Assembly (NCBI RefSeq): GCF_024653915.1
Contig: NZ_JANLGY010000005.1
Location: 1 to 64,000, forward strand
Reading direction: 5' to 3'
DNA: 64,000 nucleotides
Origin: Sulfuricaulis sp.
GTDB lineage: Bacteria > Pseudomonadota > Gammaproteobacteria > Acidiferrobacterales > Sulfurifustaceae
In this document: piece by piece, positions 43,267-51,531 of the stretch
How the letters are laid out: each line of letters opens with the position of its first letter
Position numbering within the stretch: the stretch's first letter is position 1
Notes under the pieces: model-generated
Told to the model about the DNA's origin: nothing
Databases searched by the model: none
The model's input: only the letters and a program-made list of their open reading frames with translations
Translations under genes and position numbers: made by a program

Positions 43267-43469
43267 ATTATTGAGGCGGCGAGTTTACCTGATTGAAGTT
43301 TGTGCCAAATATAAAAGTGCGATTCTTCAATTGTGATCTGTGCCGCCTCAATAATCAGAAAATCATAAGATTCTTGTTATTGATCCGGCACACTTGCAAA
43401 TTAGACGAAGACTGGGAGTGGATATTTGTCATGCACCTAATCTCAAAAGTGTTCGTGCCGGATCAATAA
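43267..43469. repeat. Two adjacent 90-bp inverted-repeat elements
   Basis: Element one runs 43267-43355 with perfect 14-bp ends ATTATTGAGGCGGC/GCCGCCTCAATAAT. Element two runs 43377-43469 with perfect 15-bp ends TTATTGATCCGGCAC/GTGCCGGATCAATAA. They are 22 bp apart, of nearly equal length, and share TTATTGA at their ends. They are MITE-like in form but have no target duplication I can see. Confidence 0.65.
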
Positions 43470-43543
43470 CAGGATTTACAGGATTAGAACAAAAGCCAAG
43501 ATAACTTGTTTTCAAAAATCCTGTTAGTCCTGTGAATCCTGTC
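43469..43543. repeat. Inverted 9-bp-period element (ACAGGATT word)
   Basis: ACAGGATTTACAGGATTA (43469-43486) faces AATCCTGTTAGTCCTGTGAA plus TCCTGTC (43517-43543), units 9 bp apart. The right arm ends at the pdxA stop codon, and TTTTTTC follows on the plus strand. Confidence 0.85.
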
Positions 43544-44523
43544 TATTTTTTCTTTACAAGTTTTATAGCCATTTCTATCGCGGTGACGAGGCTCGATACG
43601 TCGGCGCGGCCGGTGCCGGCCAGTTCCAGCGCGGTGCCGTGATCCACCGAGGTGCGCACGAAGGGAAGGCCGAGCGTGATGTTGACGGCGTGCGCGAAGT
43701 CATGATGCTTCAGTACCGGCAGGCCCTGGTCGTGGTACATGGCCAGCACCGCGTCCACGCCTTCAAGCTGGGACGGTATGAAGGCCGTGTCGGCCGGTAC
43801 CGGACCACGCAGGCGCATACCCTTGGCCCTGAGTGATTTGATCACCGGCTCGATCACATCGATCTCTTCACGCCCGAGATGACCGGATTCCCCCGCATGA
43901 GGGTTAAGCCCGCAGACAAGGATCACCGGATCAGCGATGCCGAATTTTTTCCGGAGGTCGGTATGCAGCACTTCAAGCACCGATGTCAGATGTTCGCGCG
44001 TGATTGCTTTTGGCACGGCAGCGAGCGGCAAATGGATGGTGGCGAGTGCTACGCGCAGCCCGGGAGCGGTGAGCAGCATCACTGGTTGTGATGCGCCGCT
44101 CAATTCAGCCAGAAGTTCGGTATGGCCGGTGAAGGCAATCCCGGCATCGTTAATTATGCCCTTGTGCACCGGCCCCGTGACGAGCGCATCGAATTCACCG
44201 CGCCGGCAGCCGACGGCGGCGGATTTCAGCGTTTCAATCACATAGGGCGCATTGGTTTTGTCCAGCCGTCCGGCGCTGACAGGCCGCGCGGCTTTGACCG
44301 GCAACAGGTACACGCCCTGGCTGGCGGACTCGCGTCCCTTCCATTCACGCGCAGTAAATGGCAGATGCAATTGTTTTGCGCGCTCTGCCAGCATTAAGGG
44401 GTCGGCAATCAGCACCAGCGTGCAGGCAGGTGGCTGCTGCACGAGCTGAATGGCCAAGTCAGGCCCCACGCCGGCGGGTTCACCGGGGGTTAAGGCAATT
44501 ACGGGGTCGTATGATTTATTCAC
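43543..44523 (-). CDS. pdxA: 4-hydroxythreonine-4-phosphate dehydrogenase
   Basis: 326 aa. It oxidises 4-phosphohydroxythreonine in vitamin B6 synthesis. [16 protein letters not shown] opens the protein; [25 protein letters not shown] and [11 protein letters not shown] carry the metal and substrate residues (three His). It is part of the surA-pdxA-rsmA run. Confidence 0.96.
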   Translation of the reverse strand: MNKSYDPVIALTPGEPAGVGPDLAIQLVQQPPACTLVLIADPLMLAERAKQLHLPFTAREWKGRESASQGVYLLPVKAARPVSAGRLDKTNAPYVIETLKSAAVGCRRGEFDALVTGPVHKGIINDAGIAFTGHTELLAELSGASQPVMLLTAPGLRVALATIHLPLAAVPKAITREHLTSVLEVLHTDLRKKFGIADPVILVCGLNPHAGESGHLGREEIDVIEPVIKSLRAKGMRLRGPVPADTAFIPSQLEGVDAVLAMYHDQGLPVLKHHDFAHAVNITLGLPFVRTSVDHGTALELAGTGRADVSSLVTAIEMAIKLVKKK

Positions 44524-44616
44524 CGCAGAGGGCGCAGAGAACGCAGAGAAAGTCGCATCGGAATAGGGGAAGTATTTTGACTTTCATCTCTCAGCGTCCT
44601 CCGCGATCTCTGCGGT
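44522..44616. repeat. Inverted 9-bp-period element (CGCAGAG word)
   Basis: ACCGCAGAGGGCGCAGAG plus AACGCAGAG (44522-44549) face CTCTCAGCGTCCTCCGCGA plus TCTCTGCGGT (44588-44616). Three units per arm at exactly 9 bp. It lies between surA and pdxA, and its left arm overlaps the pdxA start region. Confidence 0.85.
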
Positions 44617-44621
44617 GAGCA

Positions 44622-45947
44622 CTAATTCACTTCTTCCGCCAGGTATTCCACGAACGCCTCGTTGCGCAGCTGGCGCGCCCATTGCTCGTAGCGCTCGTCG
44701 GCCTTGCGTGCGTGGATCTGCTGGCGCGCCGCGGCCAGCACGCGTTCCTGGGTCATATCGTAACTGCGCCGGGCGAGTACCTGGATGAGATGCAGGCCGA
44801 AGGGAGATTTCACGGGTTGACTCAACTGGTCCGGCTTGAGCGCGTTCATGGCCTTCTCGAATTCCGGGACCATCTGGCCGGGGCTGGTCCAGCCCAGGTC
44901 GCCGCCGCTGGCGGCCGAACCGGTGTCCTCGGAATGCGCGCGCGCGAGCTCCGCAAAGTCATTGCCATTCTCGATGCGCTCGCGCAAACCCAGCAGCTTG
45001 TTGCGGGCATCTTCCGGCGACAGAATTTCGCTGGGCTTCAGCAGGATATGGCGCACGTGGGTCTGCGTCACCGCCTCCGCCTGGTTATCGCCGCGCTTGT
45101 TAATCAGTTTCAGAATGTGAAAGCCATTGGGGCTGCGAAGAATGTCGCTGATTCCGCCGACGGTCATTTTTTTCAGCACGCTCAGGAATAATTCGGGCAG
45201 TTCGCCGGCCTTCTTCCAGCCGAGATTGCCACCCTTGAGCGCATCCGCGCCCTGGGACTGACTCACGGCGGTCTGCTCGAAATTGGCGCCCTCGGCGATC
45301 TGACGGCGGACGTCCTCGGCGCGTTTCCGGGCCGCCTGGATCGACTCGGGTGAAGCCGATTCGGGAATACCGATCAGGATATGGGACAGTTGATAGGACA
45401 CGTCCATGTCGGCGCGGCTCTGCGGATTTTCGAGAAAGTTGTCGACCTCATTGTTGGTGACGGTGACGCGGTTGTTGATCTCGCGTTCGAGTAGTTGCTG
45501 AATGGTCAACTGATCGTGCAGCTGGATGCGGTACGCCGCGATATCCATACCCTTCTGGGCGAGTGTCTTGCGGAAATCCTCCGCGCTCAGGTTGTTACGC
45601 CGCGCCACGGTTTCAAAGGCCCGGTCCACATCGGATTCGCTGATGCGAATGCCAGTCGAGGCGGCCAATTGTATTTGCAGGCGCTCGAGCACCATTCTTT
45701 CGAGCAGTTGTTTCTTGAGCGCCGCGTCCGGTGGCGCGCTGATTTTTTCCAGTATGAGCTGCTTCTTGGTTTCCCGCAGCCGCTGGTTAAGTTCGCTGTC
45801 GGTGATGACGTCATCGTTGACGATCACGACGATACGATCGATGTCACTGATGGTGCGCTGAGGCGCCGCCGCTGTGACGCAAGGCAGAGACAGCATCAGG
45901 GCAGAAAGCGTAACCCCGACGACGACGGATTTGGTGAAAAGATGCAT
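44622..45947 (-). CDS. surA: Periplasmic chaperone and prolyl isomerase SurA
   Basis: 441 aa with a signal peptide (VTLSALMLSLPCVTAAA). The N-terminal chaperone part (about 30-175) is followed by two parvulin domains, starting near VSYQLSHILIGIP and THVRHILLKPSE, then a C-terminal helix. It escorts outer-membrane barrel proteins, LptD among them, to the Bam complex. It lies 66 bp after lptD. Confidence 0.96.
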   Translation of the reverse strand: MHLFTKSVVVGVTLSALMLSLPCVTAAAPQRTISDIDRIVVIVNDDVITDSELNQRLRETKKQLILEKISAPPDAALKKQLLERMVLERLQIQLAASTGIRISESDVDRAFETVARRNNLSAEDFRKTLAQKGMDIAAYRIQLHDQLTIQQLLEREINNRVTVTNNEVDNFLENPQSRADMDVSYQLSHILIGIPESASPESIQAARKRAEDVRRQIAEGANFEQTAVSQSQGADALKGGNLGWKKAGELPELFLSVLKKMTVGGISDILRSPNGFHILKLINKRGDNQAEAVTQTHVRHILLKPSEILSPEDARNKLLGLRERIENGNDFAELARAHSEDTGSAASGGDLGWTSPGQMVPEFEKAMNALKPDQLSQPVKSPFGLHLIQVLARRSYDMTQERVLAAARQQIHARKADERYEQWARQLRNEAFVEYLAEEVN

Positions 45948-46013
45948 GGGTTTGCGGATATTCTGTGTACAGCGTTTTGGCGTGGTGCCGATGCGGCGTT
46001 AGGATAACACGAT

Positions 46014-48263
46014 CTAGGGGATGAGGGACCCCGACGGCGCCGTGGGACGGGATGGGAACGAGAACACGCTTTCGCGCAGCGGGCTGTCCGGCACCTTTCC
46101 GAGCTTGGACAGGCCGGTCAGCTCGAGCTCGAGCATGATGCTGTTGTCCTGCTTGGCGGAATTATTGTTGCTGGTGTCGAAAATCAGCCGCCGGGCTGTT
46201 ATGACGCGCAATGCCCAGCAGCAGGCGTTGTATTCCACCCCGGCGAAGCTCTCCACGTTGCGTTTCTCCCGCAGGGAGTAAAGCGAATGGGCGCGGAAGG
46301 TCCAGCGCGACGCCAGGGGCCATTCCGTCGATATGTCCGTTTGTTCAATTTCATTGCGGGCAAAGCGCTTGCCGATATTCACGATACTTGTCTTTGCCGG
46401 GTTGTATTGCACGTAGTAGTTGTACTTCTGCGTGTGGCGGCCATCCGTCGGCCTCCAAAGGATATTGCTGCGGACATGCCAGTTGCCGAGAAGGGTCGCG
46501 GTGGCTTCCCCGGCAATGTCTGAGGCGTCGCGCCCGATCGTGCCGGCAGGCAGGTTGACCAGCCGGTCTTCCAGGTAATAAATCTTCCCAAGGCTGGCGC
46601 GCCCGCGCTCTGTGCCATCCGTTTCATCGAGGAAACGCGTCGTGACCGCGGCAGCGATCTGGTTGGAATCCCCGACGCGGTCTCCGCCTGACAAGCGGTT
46701 ATCGCGGAACAGGTTGGAGAACGTCAGTTCCGATGTGCCGGAATCGAAGTTGGGGAGCGTGTCCTGATTCTTGTGCGGAATCCAGAGGTAATACAGGCGT
46801 GGCTCGAGCGTTTGTGTGTACAAGCGCTCGCCCCAGCGCGAGTCACGCTCAAAGACGAGACCGCTGTCGAGGCTGAACATGCCGCGTGTCAGGGAAGGCG
46901 AATCCTCCGGCGTTCCGGCGAGTGCGTAGGAAATATGGCGCACGCTGATGCGGGGCGTGATGAATCCGTAGCTGTTGGAAAGCGGCAGGGCCACCGCCGG
47001 GGACAAGTTCAGACGCCCGCCGGTGATACCGACACTGCGATCGAAATTCACCGCCTCAGTTTCAAAATAATAATTGACACGATTGGGTTGCAACGGTTGG
47101 TTGAGTGACAGGTTGATTAGCGGGAGTCGCGCATAAGGGCGGTCGGCGGGCGCGATGGTAGGGTCGATGGTCTGGTAGTCGGCGGCACGGACAGCGAAAT
47201 TCCATTCCGAGCCGTGGTAATCCAGTTGGGCGTTTTGCGGCAGGTGGGTCTGGCTGGTGATGCCGAGATTGTCGCCAAAGTCATTGATGTATTGTTTGTC
47301 CGACACCGCGCGCAGATCGACGTTGCCAGACCACAAGGGGTCAAATGCGTGAATGTGCTGATAAGTCCCCGCCGCGCGATCGTCACCGTTGGCCAATTTG
47401 TCGTTATCCATACCCTCAAATTGCAGCGTGCCATGGGAGCGAGTCGTGAGGTAACGGAATTCGTTTTGTAATTGCAGTCCGCGCTTGGACATGTATTCCG
47501 GGGTGAAGGTATCGTCATACTGAGGCGCGAGATTCAGGTAATAGGGGGCGGAGATCTCCGTGCCCCGATTGCCCGAGTGGCCCACTCGGGGGATCAGGAA
47601 GCCCGATTTGCGCTCATCGGAAATCGGGAAGCTGAGATAAGGCAGATAAAGCAGCGGCACGCCCTGGAAGTTGATGGTCGCGTGATAAGCAGTGCCGATG
47701 GCTTTCCCGGCATCGAGATCGAGCTCCTTGATTTTGAGGAACCAGTCGTCCTGGCCCGGGGCGCAGGTGGTGTAACGTACTCGCGTGAAGCGCGTGTGAT
47801 CCGGCCCTTCGAAGTCGATACGCTCGGCGTCGCCACGAGCGCTGCCATCCTCCAGGCGAAAACTGCCGCTGCCGGCATAGCCAGTGCGTGATCCCAAGTT
47901 GAGGTGTGTCTCCTCAGTCTGGTAGCTGAGGCCGGAAGCCTCCTTGAACGTGACGTTGCCGGTGGCATCCACCCGTTCGGTGTTCTTGTCATAGAGCAGG
48001 CGTTCGGCGCTCAGAGACTGGTTGCCGCGTTGCAGCTCCACGTCACCGATGAATTCACTGGTCCCTTTGTCTCTCAGGCGCAGTTCCCGGGCGCGCATCT
48101 CCGCCGGCAGGTTCTCCGCTATGGTGGTGCTCGGTCGTGCCGCGGCGGGCAGCCGCGGCGGACGTTCCGGACAGGGTTCTTCGGCCGATACCGGCGCACT
48201 GTATCCCGTGCCCGTGGAAATAATCAGGCAGAAGGCGGCGCGAACCAGACGATGACAAGGCAT
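46014..48263 (-). CDS. lptD: LPS-assembly outer membrane protein LptD
   Basis: 749 aa. After a signal peptide, an OstA-type periplasmic domain (about 55-200; LRLRDKGTSEFIGDVELQRGNQ) leads to a large C-terminal barrel with many alternating strands (SGFLIPRVGHSG, QNEFRYLT). It works with LptE to place LPS in the outer leaflet. Cys residues (CAPGQDD, EYNACCWALRV) are available for the disulphides of the family. Confidence 0.94.
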   Translation of the reverse strand: MPCHRLVRAAFCLIISTGTGYSAPVSAEEPCPERPPRLPAAARPSTTIAENLPAEMRARELRLRDKGTSEFIGDVELQRGNQSLSAERLLYDKNTERVDATGNVTFKEASGLSYQTEETHLNLGSRTGYAGSGSFRLEDGSARGDAERIDFEGPDHTRFTRVRYTTCAPGQDDWFLKIKELDLDAGKAIGTAYHATINFQGVPLLYLPYLSFPISDERKSGFLIPRVGHSGNRGTEISAPYYLNLAPQYDDTFTPEYMSKRGLQLQNEFRYLTTRSHGTLQFEGMDNDKLANGDDRAAGTYQHIHAFDPLWSGNVDLRAVSDKQYINDFGDNLGITSQTHLPQNAQLDYHGSEWNFAVRAADYQTIDPTIAPADRPYARLPLINLSLNQPLQPNRVNYYFETEAVNFDRSVGITGGRLNLSPAVALPLSNSYGFITPRISVRHISYALAGTPEDSPSLTRGMFSLDSGLVFERDSRWGERLYTQTLEPRLYYLWIPHKNQDTLPNFDSGTSELTFSNLFRDNRLSGGDRVGDSNQIAAAVTTRFLDETDGTERGRASLGKIYYLEDRLVNLPAGTIGRDASDIAGEATATLLGNWHVRSNILWRPTDGRHTQKYNYYVQYNPAKTSIVNIGKRFARNEIEQTDISTEWPLASRWTFRAHSLYSLREKRNVESFAGVEYNACCWALRVITARRLIFDTSNNNSAKQDNSIMLELELTGLSKLGKVPDSPLRESVFSFPSRPTAPSGSLIP

Positions 48264-48371
48264 GGGAACGAGGATGGCATTGTTTTATGATGGCGAGCAT
48301 AAAATTGCATACTATGCCGGCGCCATCAAGGCGTTTTCCCGTTCACACGGGTTTTATTTACCAGACCACCT

Positions 48372-49367
48372 TTGGATAAACGTTTCGAAGCACTCAAGGA
48401 ATGGACCGGCCGGGTATTGGGCGCGGGCGCATTCGATATTCGTCCGGCCTCGGCGGATGCCAGCTTTCGCCGGTATTTCCGCGTCACCCTGGGGCAGCAA
48501 AGTCTGATTGCCATGGACGCGCCGCCGGACAAGGGCGACATGCGTGCCTACGTGGCCATTGCGCACCGTTTACATGCCCTGGGGTTGAACGTGCCGGAAG
48601 TGCTGCAAGAAGACCATGAGCGGGGTTTCTTGCTCATCACGGATCTGGGCGAACAGCTTTACCTGTCGAACCTGAATGAACAGAGCGTCGAGCGGCTCTA
48701 TGGCGATGCTTTGGGTGCGCTGGTGGTTCTGCAGGCCGGGACTTCAGCCGATGCCGCCGATAAATTCCTGCCGGATTACGATGCAGCGCTGCTCAAGCGT
48801 GAAATGGAGATTTTCCGCGAGTGGTACCTGGGGCGTCATCTGGGACTCGAGCTTGCCGCTGGCCAGAATCGGGTGCTCGACGGCATATTCGCGCAGCTGG
48901 TGCAATCGGCCCTGTCCCAGCCGCGGGTCTGGGTTCATCGCGATTACCATTCGCGCAACCTGATGGTGACGCGCCCGAACAACCCCGGCATCCTCGATTT
49001 TCAGGATGCCGTGGTAGGGCCGGTGACCTACGATCTCGTATCTTTGTTGCGCGATTGCTACATCGCCTGGCCACGCGATCGGGTGGAAGGCTGGGTCAAG
49101 GGCTATCACGAGCTGGCGCTCCAGTCGGGGATTCCAGTGGGTGAGGACGATGCCCGGTTTCTGCGCTGGTTCGACCTGATGGGGGTACAGCGCCATCTCA
49201 AAGCCATCGGCATTTTTGCGCGACTGAACCATCGCGATGGCAAACCAGGCTATCTCGCGGACATCCCGCGCACTCTCGGTTACGTCCAGGAGGTAAGCAC
49301 CCGCTATCCGGAACTGCAACCGTTGCAGGCCTTGCTGCGTGAGCTCAAGTTGCCGGGGGTGGCATGA
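48372..49367 (+). CDS. amgK: N-acetylmuramate/N-acetylglucosamine kinase AmgK
   Basis: 331 aa from a TTG start; no nearby ATG fits. It is an APH-type kinase: SFRRYFRVTLGQQSLIAMDAPP in the N-lobe, WVHRDYHSRNLMV as catalytic loop and GILDFQDAVVGPVTYDLVSL with the metal-binding Asp. AmgK phosphorylates the anomeric position of MurNAc in cell-wall recycling. It diverges from lptD, as in Pseudomonas, and overlaps murU by 4 bp. Confidence 0.92.
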   Translation: MDKRFEALKEWTGRVLGAGAFDIRPASADASFRRYFRVTLGQQSLIAMDAPPDKGDMRAYVAIAHRLHALGLNVPEVLQEDHERGFLLITDLGEQLYLSNLNEQSVERLYGDALGALVVLQAGTSADAADKFLPDYDAALLKREMEIFREWYLGRHLGLELAAGQNRVLDGIFAQLVQSALSQPRVWVHRDYHSRNLMVTRPNNPGILDFQDAVVGPVTYDLVSLLRDCYIAWPRDRVEGWVKGYHELALQSGIPVGEDDARFLRWFDLMGVQRHLKAIGIFARLNHRDGKPGYLADIPRTLGYVQEVSTRYPELQPLQALLRELKLPGVA

Positions 49368-50047
49368 GCCTCAAGGTCATGATTCTCGCGGCGGGCCGGG
49401 GCGAGCGCATGCGGCCGCTGACGGACACCGTTCCCAAGCCGTTGCTCGTGGCGGGTGGCAAGCCACTCATTGTGCATCTGATTGAGCAGGTGGCGCGCGC
49501 GGGGATGAAAGAGATCGTGATCAATCACTCGCACCTGGGTGAACAGATCGAGAAGTATCTGGCGGATGGCAGCCGTTATGGCGCACACATCGCTTATTCG
49601 CAAGAGGAAGGCGGAGGACTTGAGACCGGCGGCGGTATTTTCAAGGCACTGTCCCTGATCGACACCGATCCCTTCGTGGTGATTAACGGTGACATTTGGA
49701 CGGATTTTCCTTTCGATCGTCTGCCGACCCGTCTTAAAGGACTGGCGCATCTGGTGCTGGTCAATAATCCACTCCAGCATCCGCAGGGGGATTTTTCACT
49801 GCAAGACGGTCAGGTGCTCGGGGAGGGGACAGCGCGGCTGACCTTCAGCGGTATCGGTGTTTATGCGCGCGCCCTGTTTGCGGAATCTCGTCCAGGAAAG
49901 TTTCCGTTGGCACCGTTGCTGCGCGCCGCCATGGTGCGCGGACAGGTGAGCGGTGAGCATTACACCGGACGCTGGCGCGACGTGGGTACCCCGCAGCGCC
50001 TGAACGAGCTGGACCGGGAGCTGCGTCAGACCCCCGCTAAATCTTAA
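49364..50047 (+). CDS. murU: N-acetylmuramate-1-phosphate uridylyltransferase MurU
   Basis: 227 aa. The nucleotidyltransferase signature is ILAAGRGERMRPLTDTVPKP, with GGGLETGGGI and INGDIWTDFPF further on. It makes UDP-MurNAc from MurNAc-1-phosphate, the next step after AmgK, bypassing fosfomycin-sensitive synthesis. The ATGA overlap with amgK supports one operon. Confidence 0.93.
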   Translation: MSLKVMILAAGRGERMRPLTDTVPKPLLVAGGKPLIVHLIEQVARAGMKEIVINHSHLGEQIEKYLADGSRYGAHIAYSQEEGGGLETGGGIFKALSLIDTDPFVVINGDIWTDFPFDRLPTRLKGLAHLVLVNNPLQHPQGDFSLQDGQVLGEGTARLTFSGIGVYARALFAESRPGKFPLAPLLRAAMVRGQVSGEHYTGRWRDVGTPQRLNELDRELRQTPAKS

Positions 50048-50164
50048 CTATCTGTTTTTATTTAATAATAATCCCCGGTGGGCAGGGAGAGTGATTACGG
50101 CGAAAATAGCAGGGCGGGGGCATCGCTGGCCAGGACAATCAGACGGTCTACAGGCGATAAAAAA

Positions 50165-50207
50165 CCGGTAACACCTCGCCAACCTTAACGCGGGCGGATG
50201 TTACCGG
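50165..50207 (-). terminator. Terminator downstream of the 14-codon gene
   Basis: CCGGTAACA pairs with TGTTACCGG across a loop that holds a second short pair (CGCC/GGCG). On the minus strand TTTTTTAT follows, at 50164-50157. The rest of 50048-50306 shows no gene. Confidence 0.75.
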
Positions 50208-50306
50208 CTTATCACTGACGAAGGCGGTAAGGTCATCCGAAGCAGCGACTGCTCCCCGCACTCGGCGCGGAACGCGCTACGATCCGAACTCCCCTCGCCT
50301 ATCGAG

Positions 50307-50351
50307 TTATTTCTTCTTCGGTGCTTTTTTCTTTGCCTTTTTCTTGGCCAT
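50307..50351 (-). CDS. 14-aa lysine-rich microprotein
   Basis: AAAGGAG stands 6 bp before the ATG. The product, MAKKKAKKKAPKKK, is 10 Lys in 14 residues and resembles the tails of histone-like proteins. It is followed by a good terminator at 50165-50207. The region codes for nothing else on this strand. It may bind nucleic acid or ribosomes; or the open frame may be a leader peptide. Conservation would settle it. Confidence 0.5.
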   Translation of the reverse strand: MAKKKAKKKAPKKK

Positions 50352-50437
50352 GGTGAACTCCTTTGGTTTGGGTTAAGGGACTTACAGGGAAGCCGGGGAC
50401 CAAATGCCCCCGACGGTACTGCGCGTTACCATAATGA

Positions 50438-50462
50438 AAAAGACAGTCCTGGACTGTCTTTT
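50438..50462. terminator. Perfect 12-bp-arm palindrome, terminator-like on both strands
   Basis: AAAAGACAGTCC and GGACTGTCTTTT flank one central base. Read on the minus strand TTTTTC follows, so it can end a transcript begun at the promoter near 50722-50749 and lies 87 bp before the microprotein gene. Between 50352 and 50815 no protein gene is supported. Confidence 0.7.
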
Positions 50463-50721
50463 GATGGATTCGAAACAGGGGTGCGCGCTGATGATAACCA
50501 ACGGACAGGGGCACACGGGAAGAGCGGGAAGAACAGAGCCTGGCAGCTGGATTCTGCTGCAGGTGGGTGCTGATATATTTGCTACCAGTTTTCGAGCTTC
50601 GCAATCGATCCATTAACTCTTGGTTGATCCTTGTTCCACCCGGTGCCGCGATGGTGTTCGCCTTCTATCGCAGCGTCCCGCTATCCGGGCAGTGACATCC
50701 GTGTACAAAAAGTTCACTTCA

Positions 50722-50749
50722 TGTCTAGCACATCGTCCTGATGTGTCAA
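50722..50749 (-). promoter_or_regulatory. Strong sigma70-type promoter with internal inverted repeat
   Basis: On the minus strand TTGACA, a 16-bp spacer and TGCTAGACA (an extended -10) are seen. The spacer holds ACATC/GATGT, a possible operator. Transcription would start near 50715 and run toward the hairpin at 50438-50462. Confidence 0.65.
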
Positions 50750-50815
50750 GACATTAAAGCAACGTAAAAAAAAATGCAAACGATTTGTCCGGAATATTTT
50801 GCGCGCGTCGTGACG

Positions 50816-51487
50816 TCATCCGCACTTCGAGTCGCCGCAGTTGAGACAAGTCATGCATCCATCCAACTTAATGACGGCCTTGGTTGTGCACTTGATGCAG
50901 AGTTGTGCGTCGGACGGGAAACTGCCGGGTTCATCAGTGGCAGTTTCCGTTGCGCCGGCGCGTTTTTTCAGCTCGGCGCGCTTTTCGGCGATCAGTTGCT
51001 GGCGCGCTTCATCCGGCTCCTCGGTCTGAATGAGACCGATCATCTTCATGTGACGCTCGATGACGTCACCCAGGTCGGCGACGAGTGAGGGGGTGTATTT
51101 GCCCTTCTTGAAGTAGCCACCACGCGGGTCGAATACCGAGTGCAGTTCTTCCACCAGGAAGGTGACGTCCCCCCCCTTGCGGAACACGGCAGAGATGACC
51201 CGGGTCAGGGCCACCACCCACTGGAAGTGCTCCATGCTCTTGGAGTTGATGAAGATCTCGAAAGGGCGGCGCTTCTCGTGGGGCGTGTCCAGATTGAGCA
51301 CGATGTCATTGATGGTGACGTACAGGGCGTGCTCCGTGAGGGGGGTCTTGATCTTGTAGGTGGAGCCGACCAGCACTTCGGGCCGTTCGAGCTTCTCGTG
51401 CATGTGCACGACATTGCTCTCGGCGCGCTTGGGCTCCTCCTTGACGACTTCATACCCGGTGATCTTTTCGTTGATCTTGATGCTCAT
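50816..51487 (-). CDS. nrdJ: Class II ribonucleotide reductase, C-terminal subunit (NrdJb)
   Basis: 223 aa from the ATG at 51487, behind AAGGAG. It carries the TSCPD-type domain (VVALTRVISAVFRKGGDVTFLVEELHSVFDPRGG) and a C-terminal zinc-ribbon CIKC-x14-CLNCGDSKCG whose Cys probably feed electrons to the active site. A split nrdJa/nrdJb is known from Pseudomonas. It starts 44 bp after nrdJa. Confidence 0.9.
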   Translation of the reverse strand: MSIKINEKITGYEVVKEEPKRAESNVVHMHEKLERPEVLVGSTYKIKTPLTEHALYVTINDIVLNLDTPHEKRRPFEIFINSKSMEHFQWVVALTRVISAVFRKGGDVTFLVEELHSVFDPRGGYFKKGKYTPSLVADLGDVIERHMKMIGLIQTEEPDEARQQLIAEKRAELKKRAGATETATDEPGSFPSDAQLCIKCTTKAVIKLDGCMTCLNCGDSKCG

Positions 51488-51531
51488 GACTGCTCCTTCT
51501 TCTGCCGTTATTGCTATCAATTGTTCCGTGT

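Noticed and set aside
43267-43543. Insertion sequence between pdxA and rsmA
   Set aside because: Strong inverted repeats are present but no transposase frame and no clear target duplication; treated as small repeat elements.
44522-44616. CRISPR-like array from regularly spaced short repeats
   Set aside because: Units are 7-9 bp with 1-2 bp between and come as inverted arms; there are no 20-40-bp repeats with spacers and no cas genes.
50299-50613. 104-codon minus-strand frame around the microprotein gene
   Set aside because: It reads through a perfect terminator-like hairpin, has irregular composition and overlaps the better-supported 14-codon gene in another frame.
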